DNA of 64,000 bases from the NCBI GenBank assembly GCA_001636495.1, contig KV440964.1, forward strand, positions 1,380,666 to 1,444,665, read 5' to 3'. This document shows, in pieces, positions 33,825 through 42,501 of this stretch. The stretch's first letter is position 1, and each line of letters starts with the position of its first letter. Source of the stretch: Sutcliffiella horikoshii. GTDB taxonomy: Bacteria > Bacillota > Bacilli > Bacillales > Bacillaceae_I. The position numbers and the translations under genes were made by a program. The notes beneath the pieces are model-generated. The model saw nothing but the letters and a program-made list of their open reading frames with translations, searched no databases and was not told the origin of the DNA.

Positions 33825-34571
33825 ATGGAGCCAGTAAAAATAGAAAACCTGACAGTAGCCTATCATCGTAAACCTGTACTAAAAGAAATCAGTTTCAGTG
33901 TACCGGAAGGGAAATTGATTGGTATCATCGGTCCAAATGGAGCCGGTAAGTCTACCTTGATTAAAGCGGCTTTGGAGTTGATTCCAAAAGCTTCCGGCAA
34001 CATCTCCATCTATGGAAAATCCTATAAATCTCAGAGAAAGCTGATTGGATACGTGCCTCAGCGTGGATCGGTGGATTGGGATTTTCCGACGAATGCTTTG
34101 GATGTTGTGCTGATGGGAAGGTACGGTCATATCGGCTGGTTGAAACGTCCGAACAAGAAGGATATTGAATTTGCATATGAGTGTTTGGATAAGGTCGGTA
34201 TGCGTGAATATGCGACTAGGCAGATCAGCCAGCTTTCAGGCGGGCAGCAGCAGCGTGTCTTCCTAGCAAGAGCACTTGCACAGGACGCAAGTATCTATTT
34301 CATGGATGAACCTTTTGTTGGGGTGGATGCCGCAACGGAGAAAGCGATTATTACCATCCTTAATGAGCTGAAGGCCCAAGGGAAGACGGTGCTGGTAGTC
34401 CATCACGATCTACAGACGGTGAAAGAGTATTTTGATTGGACGTTATTGATTAACCTCAGAAAGATCGCCATCGGTCCGACGGAAGAAGTGTTTACTATAG
34501 ATAACCTGCAAAAAACGTATGGTGGGCGATTAGCGTTCTTAGATCAAAATAAAGCCATTGTGGAACAATAG
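33825..34571 (+). CDS. mntB: Manganese ABC transporter, ATPase MntB
   Basis: A 248-residue ABC ATPase. Walker A is GPNGAGKST, the signature is LSGGQQQRVFLARAL, Walker B is SIYFMDEPF and the switch His lies in VVHHDLQTV. It powers uptake through MntC and MntD at the inner membrane. AAAAGGTGA precedes the ATG, 35 bases after mntA. mntC starts ten bases after the stop. Confidence 0.94.
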   Translation: MEPVKIENLTVAYHRKPVLKEISFSVPEGKLIGIIGPNGAGKSTLIKAALELIPKASGNISIYGKSYKSQRKLIGYVPQRGSVDWDFPTNALDVVLMGRYGHIGWLKRPNKKDIEFAYECLDKVGMREYATRQISQLSGGQQQRVFLARALAQDASIYFMDEPFVGVDAATEKAIITILNELKAQGKTVLVVHHDLQTVKEYFDWTLLINLRKIAIGPTEEVFTIDNLQKTYGGRLAFLDQNKAIVEQ

Positions 34572-34581
34572 GAGTGACAGT

Positions 34582-35940
34582 ATGGAAACATTTCTATCTA
34601 TGCTTCAAGACCCGAATGTGCAATGGGTGTTAATTGGAACCATTCTTCTTGGGATGGCAAGCGGAGTACTGGGAAGCTTTGCGTTATTAAGGAAGCAGAG
34701 TCTACTGGGGGACGCCATGGCACATGCGGCGCTACCAGGCATCTGTATTGCCTTTCTTTTATATGGAGCAAAGTCCATGTCCTGGTTTATGATCGGCGCT
34801 GCCATTTCAGGGTTGATAGGGACCTATTGCATTCAGGCGATCATTAAGCATTCAAGAATCAAGGAGGATACAGCTATCGGCCTTGTACTCTCTGTATTTT
34901 TCGGATTTGGAATTGTGCTTTTAACATATGTCCAACATCACGGCAAAGGGAATCAGGCTGGGCTAGACTCGTTTATATTCGGGCAGGCGGCTGCCATTGT
35001 AGGGACGGATGTGCAAATTATCAGCGTCATTGCTTTTGTATTGATTTTCATTACCTTCCTTCTTTTCAAAGAACTGAAGCTGATTACGTTTGATCCGCAG
35101 TTTGCGCAAGGACTGGGTCTGCCTGTGAAATGGCTGAACGGTCTGTTGATGACGTTGATTGTGGGAGCGGTCGTTATTGGTCTGCAGGCGGTAGGGGTCA
35201 TTCTGATGGCTGCGATGCTGATTACTCCTGCTATTGCTGCTCGTTATTGGACAGAACGGCTCGATTATATGGTAATTTTGGCAGGTCTTGTGGGAGGAAT
35301 ATCCGGTGTGGTTGGAACACTCTTAAGCACCCTTTCAAGGGGAATGCCAACAGGTCCATTGATTATTATGGCTGCCACCATCCTTTTTATCATTTCCCTC
35401 CTTTTTGGAACAAAAAAAGGGTTGTTACCCAAGTTTTTGAAGCAGTGGAGAGTGAAAAAACTGATATCCCGCGAAAATATACTTTCCAGTCTGTATGAAC
35501 TGACAGAAACAAAACTGAGAGAGTCAGAAGGAAGAGAGATGGGGAACTTTTCCTATCAACAGCTTACAAAAATCCGACCTGTATCTTCTATCAGTCTTCT
35601 TGCGGTGGTGAAAGGATTGAAGAGGGAAGGCGCTATTGAAGAACTGGAAAATAAGCAAGTTGTGCTGACGGAAAAAGGGCTGGAGCTTGCTCATGATGTT
35701 GTGTTGAAAAATAGGTTGCTGGATATGTATCTTATGTTTGAAAATAAATTTCCTGCATCTGAATGGAGAGAAGGTAGCATGGATCTCTTGGAGGGACCAA
35801 AGGAAATCCTAGATGAACTAAAGACATTGCTCAGGGATTTTGGCAGGGAACCCAAAGGACTATTTCTCTATAGAAAAAAGAAAAGTCTGGGACCAGCTGG
35901 CTTCCATTCCACGATGAAAGGAAGTGAAGGGCGCTTATGA
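34582..35940 (+). CDS. mntC: Manganese ABC permease MntC with C-terminal DtxR-like domain
   Basis: A 452-residue fusion. Residues 1-275 form the ABC-3 permease with about eight helices (VLGSFALLRKQSLLGDAMAHAALPG and GVILMAAMLITPAIAARYWT). Residues 300-440 are soluble and look like a DtxR/MntR repressor: a winged helix (SISLLAVVKGLKREGAIEEL) followed by the dimer-domain signature LTEKGLELAHDVVLKNRLLDMY. The same fusion exists in B. subtilis MntC and in chlamydial YtgCR, where the repressor part is released. Here its role is unknown. ATG 34582 has AGGAGTG before it. It overlaps mntD by four bases. Confidence 0.92.
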   Translation: METFLSMLQDPNVQWVLIGTILLGMASGVLGSFALLRKQSLLGDAMAHAALPGICIAFLLYGAKSMSWFMIGAAISGLIGTYCIQAIIKHSRIKEDTAIGLVLSVFFGFGIVLLTYVQHHGKGNQAGLDSFIFGQAAAIVGTDVQIISVIAFVLIFITFLLFKELKLITFDPQFAQGLGLPVKWLNGLLMTLIVGAVVIGLQAVGVILMAAMLITPAIAARYWTERLDYMVILAGLVGGISGVVGTLLSTLSRGMPTGPLIIMAATILFIISLLFGTKKGLLPKFLKQWRVKKLISRENILSSLYELTETKLRESEGREMGNFSYQQLTKIRPVSSISLLAVVKGLKREGAIEELENKQVVLTEKGLELAHDVVLKNRLLDMYLMFENKFPASEWREGSMDLLEGPKEILDELKTLLRDFGREPKGLFLYRKKKSLGPAGFHSTMKGSEGRL

Positions 35941-36827
35941 GTTATGAAGGCTGGATTATCTTAACGGGATCACTTGTTGGAATAACATGTGGGATTACTG
36001 GCTGTTTTCTTATACTAAGAAGGATGGCGATGCTTGCGGACGCCATCAGCCATACCGTGTTGCTTGGAATAGTTGGGGCGTACTTGGTATCGAGCAGCCT
36101 AGAAGGGATCTATATGTTTGTGGGAGCATTGATTGTCGGATTGTTAACGGCATTCTTCGTTCAGCTACTACACTCATCAGGTGTCCAATCTGATGCAGCC
36201 ATCGGGGTTGTATTTACCTCTCTTTTTGCATTGGGGGTTATTCTTCTTTCCTTGTATGCCGGTAGAATCCACTTGGATGTGGATCACGCATTGATGGGTG
36301 AAATCGCGTTTGTTCCGTGGGACACTTTAGTAATTGGTGGAATGGAACTCGGACCAAAGGCAGTTTGGATGCTTGGCACGGTTCTATTGATCAACTTGGC
36401 AATCATCATCTTCTTCTACAAGGAACTGAAAATATGTGCGTTTGATCCGGAAATGGCTCTTGCCATTGGAATCCCGGTCATGTTCATGCACTATCTATTG
36501 ATGGGAATGCTCTCGATTACGACGGTTGCTTCTTTTGATAGTGTGGGAGCAATCCTCGTGGTTGCGATGTTGATTGCACCAGGTGCTAGCGCCTACTTGT
36601 TGACCGATAAATTGAGTGTCATGCTTGGATTAAGTGCGTTGATAGGTGTAGCATCAGCGGTACTTGGCTATTATGCAGCTTACTTGTTTAATGTGTCCAT
36701 ATCAGGTTCAATGGCTTCCATGGCTGGAATCCTGTTCGTTCTGACATTTTTCCTCTCCCCGAAACACGGACTAATCATGAAATGGTTTTTTAGAAGAAGT
36801 TTATCAAGAAGTATAGAAAACCCCTGA
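35937..36827 (+). CDS. mntD: Manganese ABC permease MntD
   Basis: A 296-residue ABC-3 family permease with eight or nine helices, opening with VGITCGITGCFLILRRMAML and containing the ADAISHTVLLG motif and a SVGAILVVAMLIAPGASAYLLT segment. It probably pairs with MntC as the heterodimeric channel. The ATG overlaps the mntC stop (ATGA). Unlike MntC it ends right after the last helix. A strong terminator closes the operon. Confidence 0.93.
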   Translation: MSYEGWIILTGSLVGITCGITGCFLILRRMAMLADAISHTVLLGIVGAYLVSSSLEGIYMFVGALIVGLLTAFFVQLLHSSGVQSDAAIGVVFTSLFALGVILLSLYAGRIHLDVDHALMGEIAFVPWDTLVIGGMELGPKAVWMLGTVLLINLAIIIFFYKELKICAFDPEMALAIGIPVMFMHYLLMGMLSITTVASFDSVGAILVVAMLIAPGASAYLLTDKLSVMLGLSALIGVASAVLGYYAAYLFNVSISGSMASMAGILFVLTFFLSPKHGLIMKWFFRRSLSRSIENP

Positions 36828-36857
36828 GCTACCTGCCACGTAGCTCAGGGGTTTCTT
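36821..36857 (+). terminator. Terminator of mntABCD
   Basis: A 12-bp stem (36821-36832 with 36840-36851) around CTGCCAC and then TTTCTT. It overlaps the mntD stop. Confidence 0.88.
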
Positions 36858-36874
36858 CGTTTTTCATCTGTCCA

Positions 36875-37036
36875 TTAATGAGCAGGTTTGAATGTTTTGC
36901 AGTCGGTGTCTTTCGTGTCGTGTGCAGTGTTGCCTTTATGGCTCACCACATAGATAGCGTCTGCCTGGCAGCGGTTCCCTTGGCCCCAGTAGTTGCAGTT
37001 TTCCACTTCACATAGTACTTCCACGTCTCTTGCCAT
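36875..37036 (-). CDS. DUF1540 small cysteine protein
   Basis: A 53-residue protein, MARDVEVLCEVENCNYWGQG at the start, with four Cys at positions 9, 14, 23 and 46. The spacing C-x4-C-x8-C and a final TDC-x-TFKP match DUF1540, small proteins thought to bind a metal through the cysteines. AAGGAGGA lies six bases before the ATG. It is too short for most ORF listings. It lies between the manganese operon and a Fur-boxed gene, but no function is known. Confidence 0.85.
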   Translation of the reverse strand: MARDVEVLCEVENCNYWGQGNRCQADAIYVVSHKGNTAHDTKDTDCKTFKPAH

Positions 37037-37137
37037 CTTTTCGTCCTCCTTTTTTGTACAGAAGATACTTTCTTAATATGGACTAGAGAATTTTTTTCAT
37101 ACTTATTTATAAAAAATAGGTATAATTTTAAAAGTTA

Positions 37138-37167
37138 TTGACAAAGAGAATCATTCTCAATTATTAT
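37138..37167 (+). promoter_or_regulatory. Promoter with Fur box 1
   Basis: TTGACA at 37138-37143 and TATTAT at 37162-37167 with an 18-base spacer. The spacer holds AGAGAATCATTCTCA (37145-37159), close to the Fur 7-1-7 palindrome. A repressor bound here would block RNA polymerase directly. Confidence 0.75.
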
Positions 37168-37179
37168 GTAGGTAACAGA

Positions 37180-37194
37180 AGAGAATGATTCTCA
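37180..37194 (+). promoter_or_regulatory. Fur box 2
   Basis: AGAGAATGATTCTCA, differing from box 1 only in the central base, 35 bases downstream, between promoter and start codon. Confidence 0.75.
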
Positions 37195-37220
37195 ATTAAT
37201 ATCAGAAAGGATGAAGGAGA

Positions 37221-37505
37221 ATGGCTTCATTAATGATAGTTGGTGCAGATCACTTAGGGAATATCCACGATAAACTGGTTACTCAAGGATTTGAGAATGT
37301 ATTACATATTGACGGAAGAAAAGTGCAAGTGGTGAAGAGAACAATACCTGAACATATAGATATCATTCTTGTCCTTACGGATTACATCAATCATAATCTT
37401 GCCAAGGTCATCAAGCAAAAAGCAAAAGAAAGCAATAAGCCGGTCTTTTACTGTAAGAGATCTTGGAGTTCCATACAAAAGGTGCTTGGGAAAATCACAA
37501 GATAA
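37221..37505 (+). CDS. DUF2325 domain protein
   Basis: A 94-residue protein with the DUF2325 pattern: MIVGADHLGNI at the N-terminus, HIDGRKVQVVKRTIPEHIDI, VLVLTDYINHNLAKVIKQKA and a C-terminal SNKPVFYCKRSWSSI. The fold resembles a Rossmann-like half domain; no function is established. Two Fur-like boxes before it point to induction under iron limitation. GAAGGAGA lies directly before the ATG. It is alone in its transcription unit, converging on cydB. Confidence 0.82.
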   Translation: MASLMIVGADHLGNIHDKLVTQGFENVLHIDGRKVQVVKRTIPEHIDIILVLTDYINHNLAKVIKQKAKESNKPVFYCKRSWSSIQKVLGKITR

Positions 37506-37534
37506 GCCAGGAGCCGTTTTGCAGCTCCGTGACT

Positions 37535-38563
37535 TTAATTTTCACTCTTTATATATCTTTCATCCTTCATGAACAGTCTCCAGAAGTAGATAAATCCTGG
37601 GAACAGAATGATGAAACCAATGATATAGGTGATAAATAATGCGCGAAAAGAGGCCGGGTCCGTAAAGCCGTTCTGAATGGTTACATTAGGATAAATGATA
37701 TATGGTAAATGTGCCCTTCCGTAAGCATAGCTGGCCAGAGCATATTGAATGAAAGCAGATACCACACCTAGACGCGGAAGGCCGGTCCATCCATTTTTCC
37801 CGGGTAGTACAAGGGCAACACCTGTTACAACAAACATTCCAGCAGAAAGGAATAACCAGACAATATAGTCCATCATCCCATCAAACAACCAAGCTGCTTC
37901 ATAACGCATGGTTATCATGATAAGCAGGGCGCCAAGCAGAGATACAGGTCCGAGTATGAGCGCGTCTCTACGGTAGATTTCGTAGGCATGCTTATCTTTT
38001 GCCACCTTTGAAAAATCCGCCAGAAGAAGCGAGGAAAGGAAAAGCGTACTGCTAATGGCGAACAGGACAAACGACAGGGCATGTGGACTCGTCAGCAAGC
38101 GGCCGAGCATCAGTGTATCTACCCCATCTATGTTATCCACAAATCCTCCATGTGTAATAGGTAACACAAGTATCAGAAAAGCCGGAATGATAAAACCGCT
38201 AATTCCCGATACATACGTCAGTGGTTTATGGTAGTCATCTACAATATGCGAGAACACAAGAAATCCGCTTCGTACTGCAAGCAAAAGCAGAATGATGCTG
38301 CCTGGTATCAGAAGGACAGTTCCAAGTGTGTAGGCAGCACTCGGGAAAAAGCTGTAGATGGCCACCACAACGGCTACGACGAAAACATTGGTAACCTCCC
38401 AGGTCGGAGAGAGATACCTGTTAGCGATATTCGTCGCATTGGTTTTCTCATTTTTTATATAGAGCATCGACCAGAAGCCTGCTCCGAAGTCCATCGTTGC
38501 CATTACGGCATATATGAAGATGAAGCCCCATAGGACGGTGATTGCCAATATCACATCTGTCAT
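37535..38563 (-). CDS. cydB: Cytochrome bd oxidase subunit II
   Basis: A 342-residue membrane protein with about eight or nine helices. It starts MTDVILAITVLWGFIFIYAVMATMDFGAGFWSM, the family's conserved first helix, and contains the PTWEVTNVFVVAVVV segment. It pairs with subunit I 15 bases upstream. Together they form a quinol oxidase that reduces oxygen without pumping protons. In B. subtilis the gene at this place is ythB (bd-II type) rather than cydB, so the symbol marks the family, not strict orthology. Confidence 0.92.
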   Translation of the reverse strand: MTDVILAITVLWGFIFIYAVMATMDFGAGFWSMLYIKNEKTNATNIANRYLSPTWEVTNVFVVAVVVAIYSFFPSAAYTLGTVLLIPGSIILLLLAVRSGFLVFSHIVDDYHKPLTYVSGISGFIIPAFLILVLPITHGGFVDNIDGVDTLMLGRLLTSPHALSFVLFAISSTLFLSSLLLADFSKVAKDKHAYEIYRRDALILGPVSLLGALLIMITMRYEAAWLFDGMMDYIVWLFLSAGMFVVTGVALVLPGKNGWTGLPRLGVVSAFIQYALASYAYGRAHLPYIIYPNVTIQNGFTDPASFRALFITYIIGFIILFPGFIYFWRLFMKDERYIKSEN

Positions 38564-38578
38564 GCAAGTATACCTCCC

Positions 38579-39931
38579 TTAGGCTTGGACCCCATTAGAT
38601 GATGGGGGAATGTCGTTTAACTCATCCTCAATTGGATGGCGCTTGAAGTAATACCGTAAAACAAGGACTACTGCAGTACCAAGCAGTACATAGATGCCTG
38701 CAAAAGCAATGAATAATGCTGCAAGGTTCTGGTTGCCTGTTACAGCATCCTCGGTTAACATGACACGGTAGATGACCCATGGCTGTCTACCCGTACATGC
38801 AAAAATCCATCCAAATTCTATGGCCAATACAGCCATAGGTCCTGCAGCAACAAACAGCCACATCATCCATTTTGGATAGGTGCGTTTCTTCAGTATCTTG
38901 CTCCAAAAGAACCCTACCAAAGAGAGCATAATCAGGAAAGAACCAATTCCGACCATCGCATTGAAAAGGGTGTGGACAAATAGAGGCGGCCAATATTCCT
39001 CAGGAAAATCGTCCAGTCCGACAACAACCGTATCAAAGCGATCATCCGCCAAGAAGCTCAATGCCCAAGGAATCTCAATGCCCCATTTCACTTCTTTTGT
39101 TTCCCGGTCGGTGAACCCTCCGACTGCAAGGGGAGCATGAGACTGTGTTTCAAAAAGCCCCTCTGCTGCAGCAAGTTTTTCCGGTTGGTATTGATGAAGA
39201 AGCTGGGCGGATTCATGCCCGTTTATTGCTGTCATGAACGAGAAAATCCCTCCTACGACAAGTCCCATAATTAGTGCCTTCCTGTGGAATTTATAAACAC
39301 GCTCATCATGTTTGTTCCTCAACATTTTGTAAGCAGCAACCGAGGCAATGACAAATGCGCCGGTCATAAACGCAGAAACAGCAACATGAGCAGCAGTGAC
39401 AACAAAACTCGGATTAAAAAAAGCTGCCCAAGGGTCAACATCGACAATTTGGCCGTTCTCAATGCGGAAGCCGGCTGGTGTTCCTTCAAAAGCATGGACA
39501 TTCGTGATTAGGACCGCTGAAGCTGCCGCACCGATTGTCACAAGTGTCACACTCAGGATCCTCATCCAAGGGGAAATTCTATCTGCTGCATAGACATAAA
39601 TCGAGATAAACAAGGCTTCAATGAAGAAAGCATAAATCTCAATTTGAAATGGAAGAGCCATGACCTTCCCGATGACCTCCATAAATCCGGGCCACAACAG
39701 AGAAAGCTGAACCCCAGCAATGGTACCGGTCGGAATGGCCACTCCAAGCAACACAGCTTTCGCTTTCGTCCACCTTTTGGCCATGATGGCGTACTCCCGG
39801 TTTTGCGTTTTCTGATACATCAATTCGGCAATCAAGATCATCAAAGGGATGCCAACACCAAGTGTGGCAAAAATGATATGGAACCCCATGGTTGTTCCAA
39901 ACAGGGACCGTGCAATGACTACATCATCCAT
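38579..39931 (-). CDS. cydA: Cytochrome bd oxidase subunit I
   Basis: A 450-residue membrane protein that carries the haems. The N-terminus SLFGTTMGFHIIFATLGVGIP has the His ligand of the family, and GVQLSLLWPGFM, FQIEIYAFFIEALFI and FAFSGIY-like helices follow. The short Q-loop is that of the cyanide-insensitive or YthA type. ATG 39931 has AAAGGA nine bases upstream, which is inside the longer frame from 39949. Together with cydB it is an operon with no cydCD assembly exporter next to it. Confidence 0.93.
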   Translation of the reverse strand: MDDVVIARSLFGTTMGFHIIFATLGVGIPLMILIAELMYQKTQNREYAIMAKRWTKAKAVLLGVAIPTGTIAGVQLSLLWPGFMEVIGKVMALPFQIEIYAFFIEALFISIYVYAADRISPWMRILSVTLVTIGAAASAVLITNVHAFEGTPAGFRIENGQIVDVDPWAAFFNPSFVVTAAHVAVSAFMTGAFVIASVAAYKMLRNKHDERVYKFHRKALIMGLVVGGIFSFMTAINGHESAQLLHQYQPEKLAAAEGLFETQSHAPLAVGGFTDRETKEVKWGIEIPWALSFLADDRFDTVVVGLDDFPEEYWPPLFVHTLFNAMVGIGSFLIMLSLVGFFWSKILKKRTYPKWMMWLFVAAGPMAVLAIEFGWIFACTGRQPWVIYRVMLTEDAVTGNQNLAALFIAFAGIYVLLGTAVVLVLRYYFKRHPIEDELNDIPPSSNGVQA

Positions 39932-40074
39932 TTGGCTACGTCCTTTCAAGCTGATTTTATATGATTAGAGTCCACATTTTTCCACTAATTATGCATAATT
40001 TGCTAAAAGAAAAGCTTTGATTTAAGGTGGTGACATCATATTGCTTGAAAGGGGATAGATTAAGTTATAAAATA

Positions 40075-40095
40075 AAAGCGTAATGATTACGATTT
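40075..40095 (+). promoter_or_regulatory. Zur box 1
   Basis: GCGTAATGATTACGAT with flanking A and T residues is a near-perfect inverted repeat matching the B. subtilis Zur site (TCGTAATNATTACGA). It lies about 80 bases before the CobW-type GTPase gene. Confidence 0.82.
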
Positions 40096-40173
40096 AAAAC
40101 CGGTATATTTACTTTTCGAGCAAATGTATAATGGGTATAAGGATAATAGGATGAAACGATAGGAGTGTTTATA

Positions 40174-41148
40174 ATGACCAAAAGGGTTCCAGTGTACGTG
40201 ATTAGTGGATTTTTGGGCAGCGGGAAGACGACCGTGCTTTTACATATGTTGAATCATTTCAAAAATCAAGGCATGAAGCCTGGCATCATTTTAAATGAAC
40301 TCGGTGATGAAAACGTGGAAGACCATCTTTTTCAAGGTGAAAAAGTGGTGGAGCTTCTGAATGGCTGCATCTGCTGCACAATTCAGGAGGATTTAAAATC
40401 CACGCTAGATCAATATTTAGGTGAAAAGGTAGATGTTTTAATCATTGAAGGTACAGGTGTGGCTAATCCACTGGAAATTAAGGATGTATTATTAACACCT
40501 TTTTATATGGAGAATTTTGAGTTGCTCTCGATGATCAGTCTTGTGGATGCAAGTCACTATCTTGAGTACCAAAGCTTCTTCAGCAGTTCAAAGGAAATTA
40601 GAGGTCTGTTGAAGGAACAAGTCACCTCCGCTCATCTATTAGTGTTGAATAAAATGGATCTTGTCTCTGAAAAAGAATTTATTAAAGTGGAGTCCAAGCT
40701 TGCAGACGAGCTAGAGGATCATGTACCGGTTTACCGGACGAGTTATGGTGAGGTACCACTGGAGATATTACTGGAAAAGCGGATGCAAATGAGGGAAATG
40801 GGGGAAGATGGGCGCGCAGATGGAGCCAGAAAGCATGATCATAGCCATGGCGGCCACCATCATCACCACCACCACATTGAAGCGGTAAAAGTTGCTTTTT
40901 CAGAACCGGTTAATCGAATTGTGTTGGAGAAGCAGCTGAAAAAGCTTTCTAAACAGGTTGTAAGAGCCAAAGGAATTGTTCGGATTAATGAAACTCCCGG
41001 ATTATTCGAGTTCCAATATGCAGCTTCGACCTTAGTATTAAATAGAATAGAGAAAAAAGTCGACGTACGGCCTTCGATCATTTTGATAGGAAAGGAAATT
41101 GATGAGAAGAAAGTGGAGAAGTTTTGTGAGGCATTAAGGGGAGAGTGA
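40174..41148 (+). CDS. CobW/COG0523 GTPase with His-rich loop (zinc metallochaperone)
   Basis: A 324-residue G3E GTPase. Walker A is GFLGSGKTT, the metal-binding GTPase motif is CICC (GCICCTIQEDL) and the guanine site is LNKMDLV. A histidine stretch (HDHSHGGHHHHHHHIEA, residues 214-230) joins the GTPase to the CobW C-terminal domain. Such proteins deliver zinc to apo-enzymes when zinc is short. ATG 40174 has AGGAGTG upstream. A Zur box 80 bases before and a terminator after make it a single zinc-regulated gene. It differs clearly from the second GTPase at 42558-43742. Confidence 0.9.
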   Translation: MTKRVPVYVISGFLGSGKTTVLLHMLNHFKNQGMKPGIILNELGDENVEDHLFQGEKVVELLNGCICCTIQEDLKSTLDQYLGEKVDVLIIEGTGVANPLEIKDVLLTPFYMENFELLSMISLVDASHYLEYQSFFSSSKEIRGLLKEQVTSAHLLVLNKMDLVSEKEFIKVESKLADELEDHVPVYRTSYGEVPLEILLEKRMQMREMGEDGRADGARKHDHSHGGHHHHHHHIEAVKVAFSEPVNRIVLEKQLKKLSKQVVRAKGIVRINETPGLFEFQYAASTLVLNRIEKKVDVRPSIILIGKEIDEKKVEKFCEALRGE

Positions 41149-41157
41149 AGAATGTAA

Positions 41158-41188
41158 AAACAGGCAGCCTAACTTAGGCTGCCTGTTT
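41158..41188. terminator. Bidirectional terminator
   Basis: A 13-bp stem (41158-41170 with 41176-41188) and loop AACTT, between the converging GTPase and zinc-binding lipoprotein genes. Confidence 0.87.
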
Positions 41189-41199
41189 CCTGTATTCCA

Positions 41200-42465
41200 T
41201 TAATTCAATGCCTTTTTCAATGTCTCCAGGTTTTGACGCATCAAGCTGAAATAATCCTCATCATTTTTCACATCTTCTTCAGTCACAGCCTCCAAATTGT
41301 GAAGTACTAGTGCTTCAGCCTTTATTTCATTTTTCACCACTTCAGCAATTTTTCCACTGATGTTCTGGTCGAAGATGACATACTTAATTTCATTCTCTTT
41401 TGCAGTGTTGATAATTTCTGTTAGTTGTTTTTGGGATGGCTCTTGAGTTGGAGATAAGCCAGTCACGCTAATCTGCTCCAATCCATAGCGGTTCTCCCAG
41501 TAACCGTATGCTGCATGGGAAACTAAAATTTTGTTCGTGTTTGCCGTTTCGACTGTTTCCTTGAATTCTGCATCCAATTCTTCAAGATCGGCTTTCAGGG
41601 TTTCAAAATTTGCCTCAAAATCCTCTTTTGCTTCAGGCTTCAATTCCACAAGAGCATTTTTAATGTTTTCAGCAAGTGTAATGGAAAGAGTAGGATCTAA
41701 CCATACATGCGGGTCTCCATCAGAATGATCGTGTCCCTCATGTCCGTCTTCCTCATGCTCATGGTCGTGATCGTCACCGTGAGCTTCTTCTTCATGCTCG
41801 TGGTCATGGTCATCATTGTGAGCTTCTTCTTCATGCTCGTGGTCATGGTCATCACCGTGAGCTTCTTCTTCATGCTCGTGGTCATGGTCATCACCGTGGG
41901 CTTCTTCTTCATGCTCGTGGTCATGATCGTCACCGTGGGCTTCTTCTTCATGCTCGTGGTCATGGTCGTCACCGTGGGCTTCTTCTTCATGCTCGTGGTC
42001 ATGGTCATCACCGTGAGCTTCTTCTTCATGCTCGTGGTCATGGTCATGATCGTCATCGTGAGCTTCTTCATCATGGTCATGATCATGGTCGTCATCTTCA
42101 CCACGCAACTCAATTCCATCACCAGCTGCAACAATCGTTACATCCTCGTTTTCCAAAACGCCTTTTGCTTTATCAGCAAATCCTTCTACTCCTACCCCTG
42201 AATAGATGAAGACATCAGCTGAGGCCATTTCACTCATTGTTTTAGTAGATGGCTCAAACGTGTGTGCATCTGCTCCAGGAGGAAAGATTGACTTCACTTC
42301 AACATGATCTCCGCCAATTTTCTTTGTGAAATCCTCCAAAGGGAAGATGGTCGTATAAACTTTTAATTTTTCGCTCCCGTCAGAAGCCTGATTATCAGAA
42401 TTACATCCCACAAGGAATGTAAAAACTACTAACATCATTGTGATAAAAATAGATTTAGTTTTCAT
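41200..42465 (-). CDS. Zinc-binding lipoprotein (ZnuA/AdcA family) with a long His/Asp/Glu repeat
   Basis: A 421-residue cluster A-I metal-binding lipoprotein with signal peptide and lipobox LVGC near residue 21. The fold ligands are visible in GADAHTFEPS, GDPHVWLDP, SHAAYGYW and FDQNIS. Between the first and second ligands sits an acidic His-rich loop of about 120 residues, containing seven 13-residue repeats of the type HDHEHEEEAHGDD. ZnuA proteins usually have a loop of 20-40 residues. It captures zinc outside the cell, but no ATPase or permease gene lies beside it. A Zur box precedes it. Confidence 0.92.
   Translation of the reverse strand: MKTKSIFITMMLVVFTFLVGCNSDNQASDGSEKLKVYTTIFPLEDFTKKIGGDHVEVKSIFPPGADAHTFEPSTKTMSEMASADVFIYSGVGVEGFADKAKGVLENEDVTIVAAGDGIELRGEDDDHDHDHDEEAHDDDHDHDHEHEEEAHGDDHDHEHEEEAHGDDHDHEHEEEAHGDDHDHEHEEEAHGDDHDHEHEEEAHGDDHDHEHEEEAHNDDHDHEHEEEAHGDDHDHEHEEDGHEGHDHSDGDPHVWLDPTLSITLAENIKNALVELKPEAKEDFEANFETLKADLEELDAEFKETVETANTNKILVSHAAYGYWENRYGLEQISVTGLSPTQEPSQKQLTEIINTAKENEIKYVIFDQNISGKIAEVVKNEIKAEALVLHNLEAVTEEDVKNDEDYFSLMRQNLETLKKALN
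41774..42053 (-). repeat. 39-bp tandem repeat coding His-rich units, 7 copies
   Basis: Seven 39-bp units, each containing CTTCTTCTTCATGCTCGTGG on the plus strand, with only a few third-position and one codon change (GGT to AAT in unit 2 from the plus-strand left). They stay in frame within the zinc-binding lipoprotein gene. Nearly identical copies imply recent expansion. Confidence 0.92.
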
Positions 42466-42501
42466 TGTTTTCTCCTCTCATTTTGTATCCCAACACATTA
42501 T

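Noticed and set aside
41774..42053. Regular 39-bp repeats suggestive of a CRISPR array
   Set aside because: There are no unique spacers: units abut each other and stay in frame within a coding sequence. No cas gene is present.
41697..42201. Two long repeat-rich frames, 145 codons (minus) and 164 codons (plus), overlapping the zinc lipoprotein gene
   Set aside because: They are shadows of the 39-bp repeat in other frames. The His-rich frame is the one with signal peptide, family motifs and a ribosome site.
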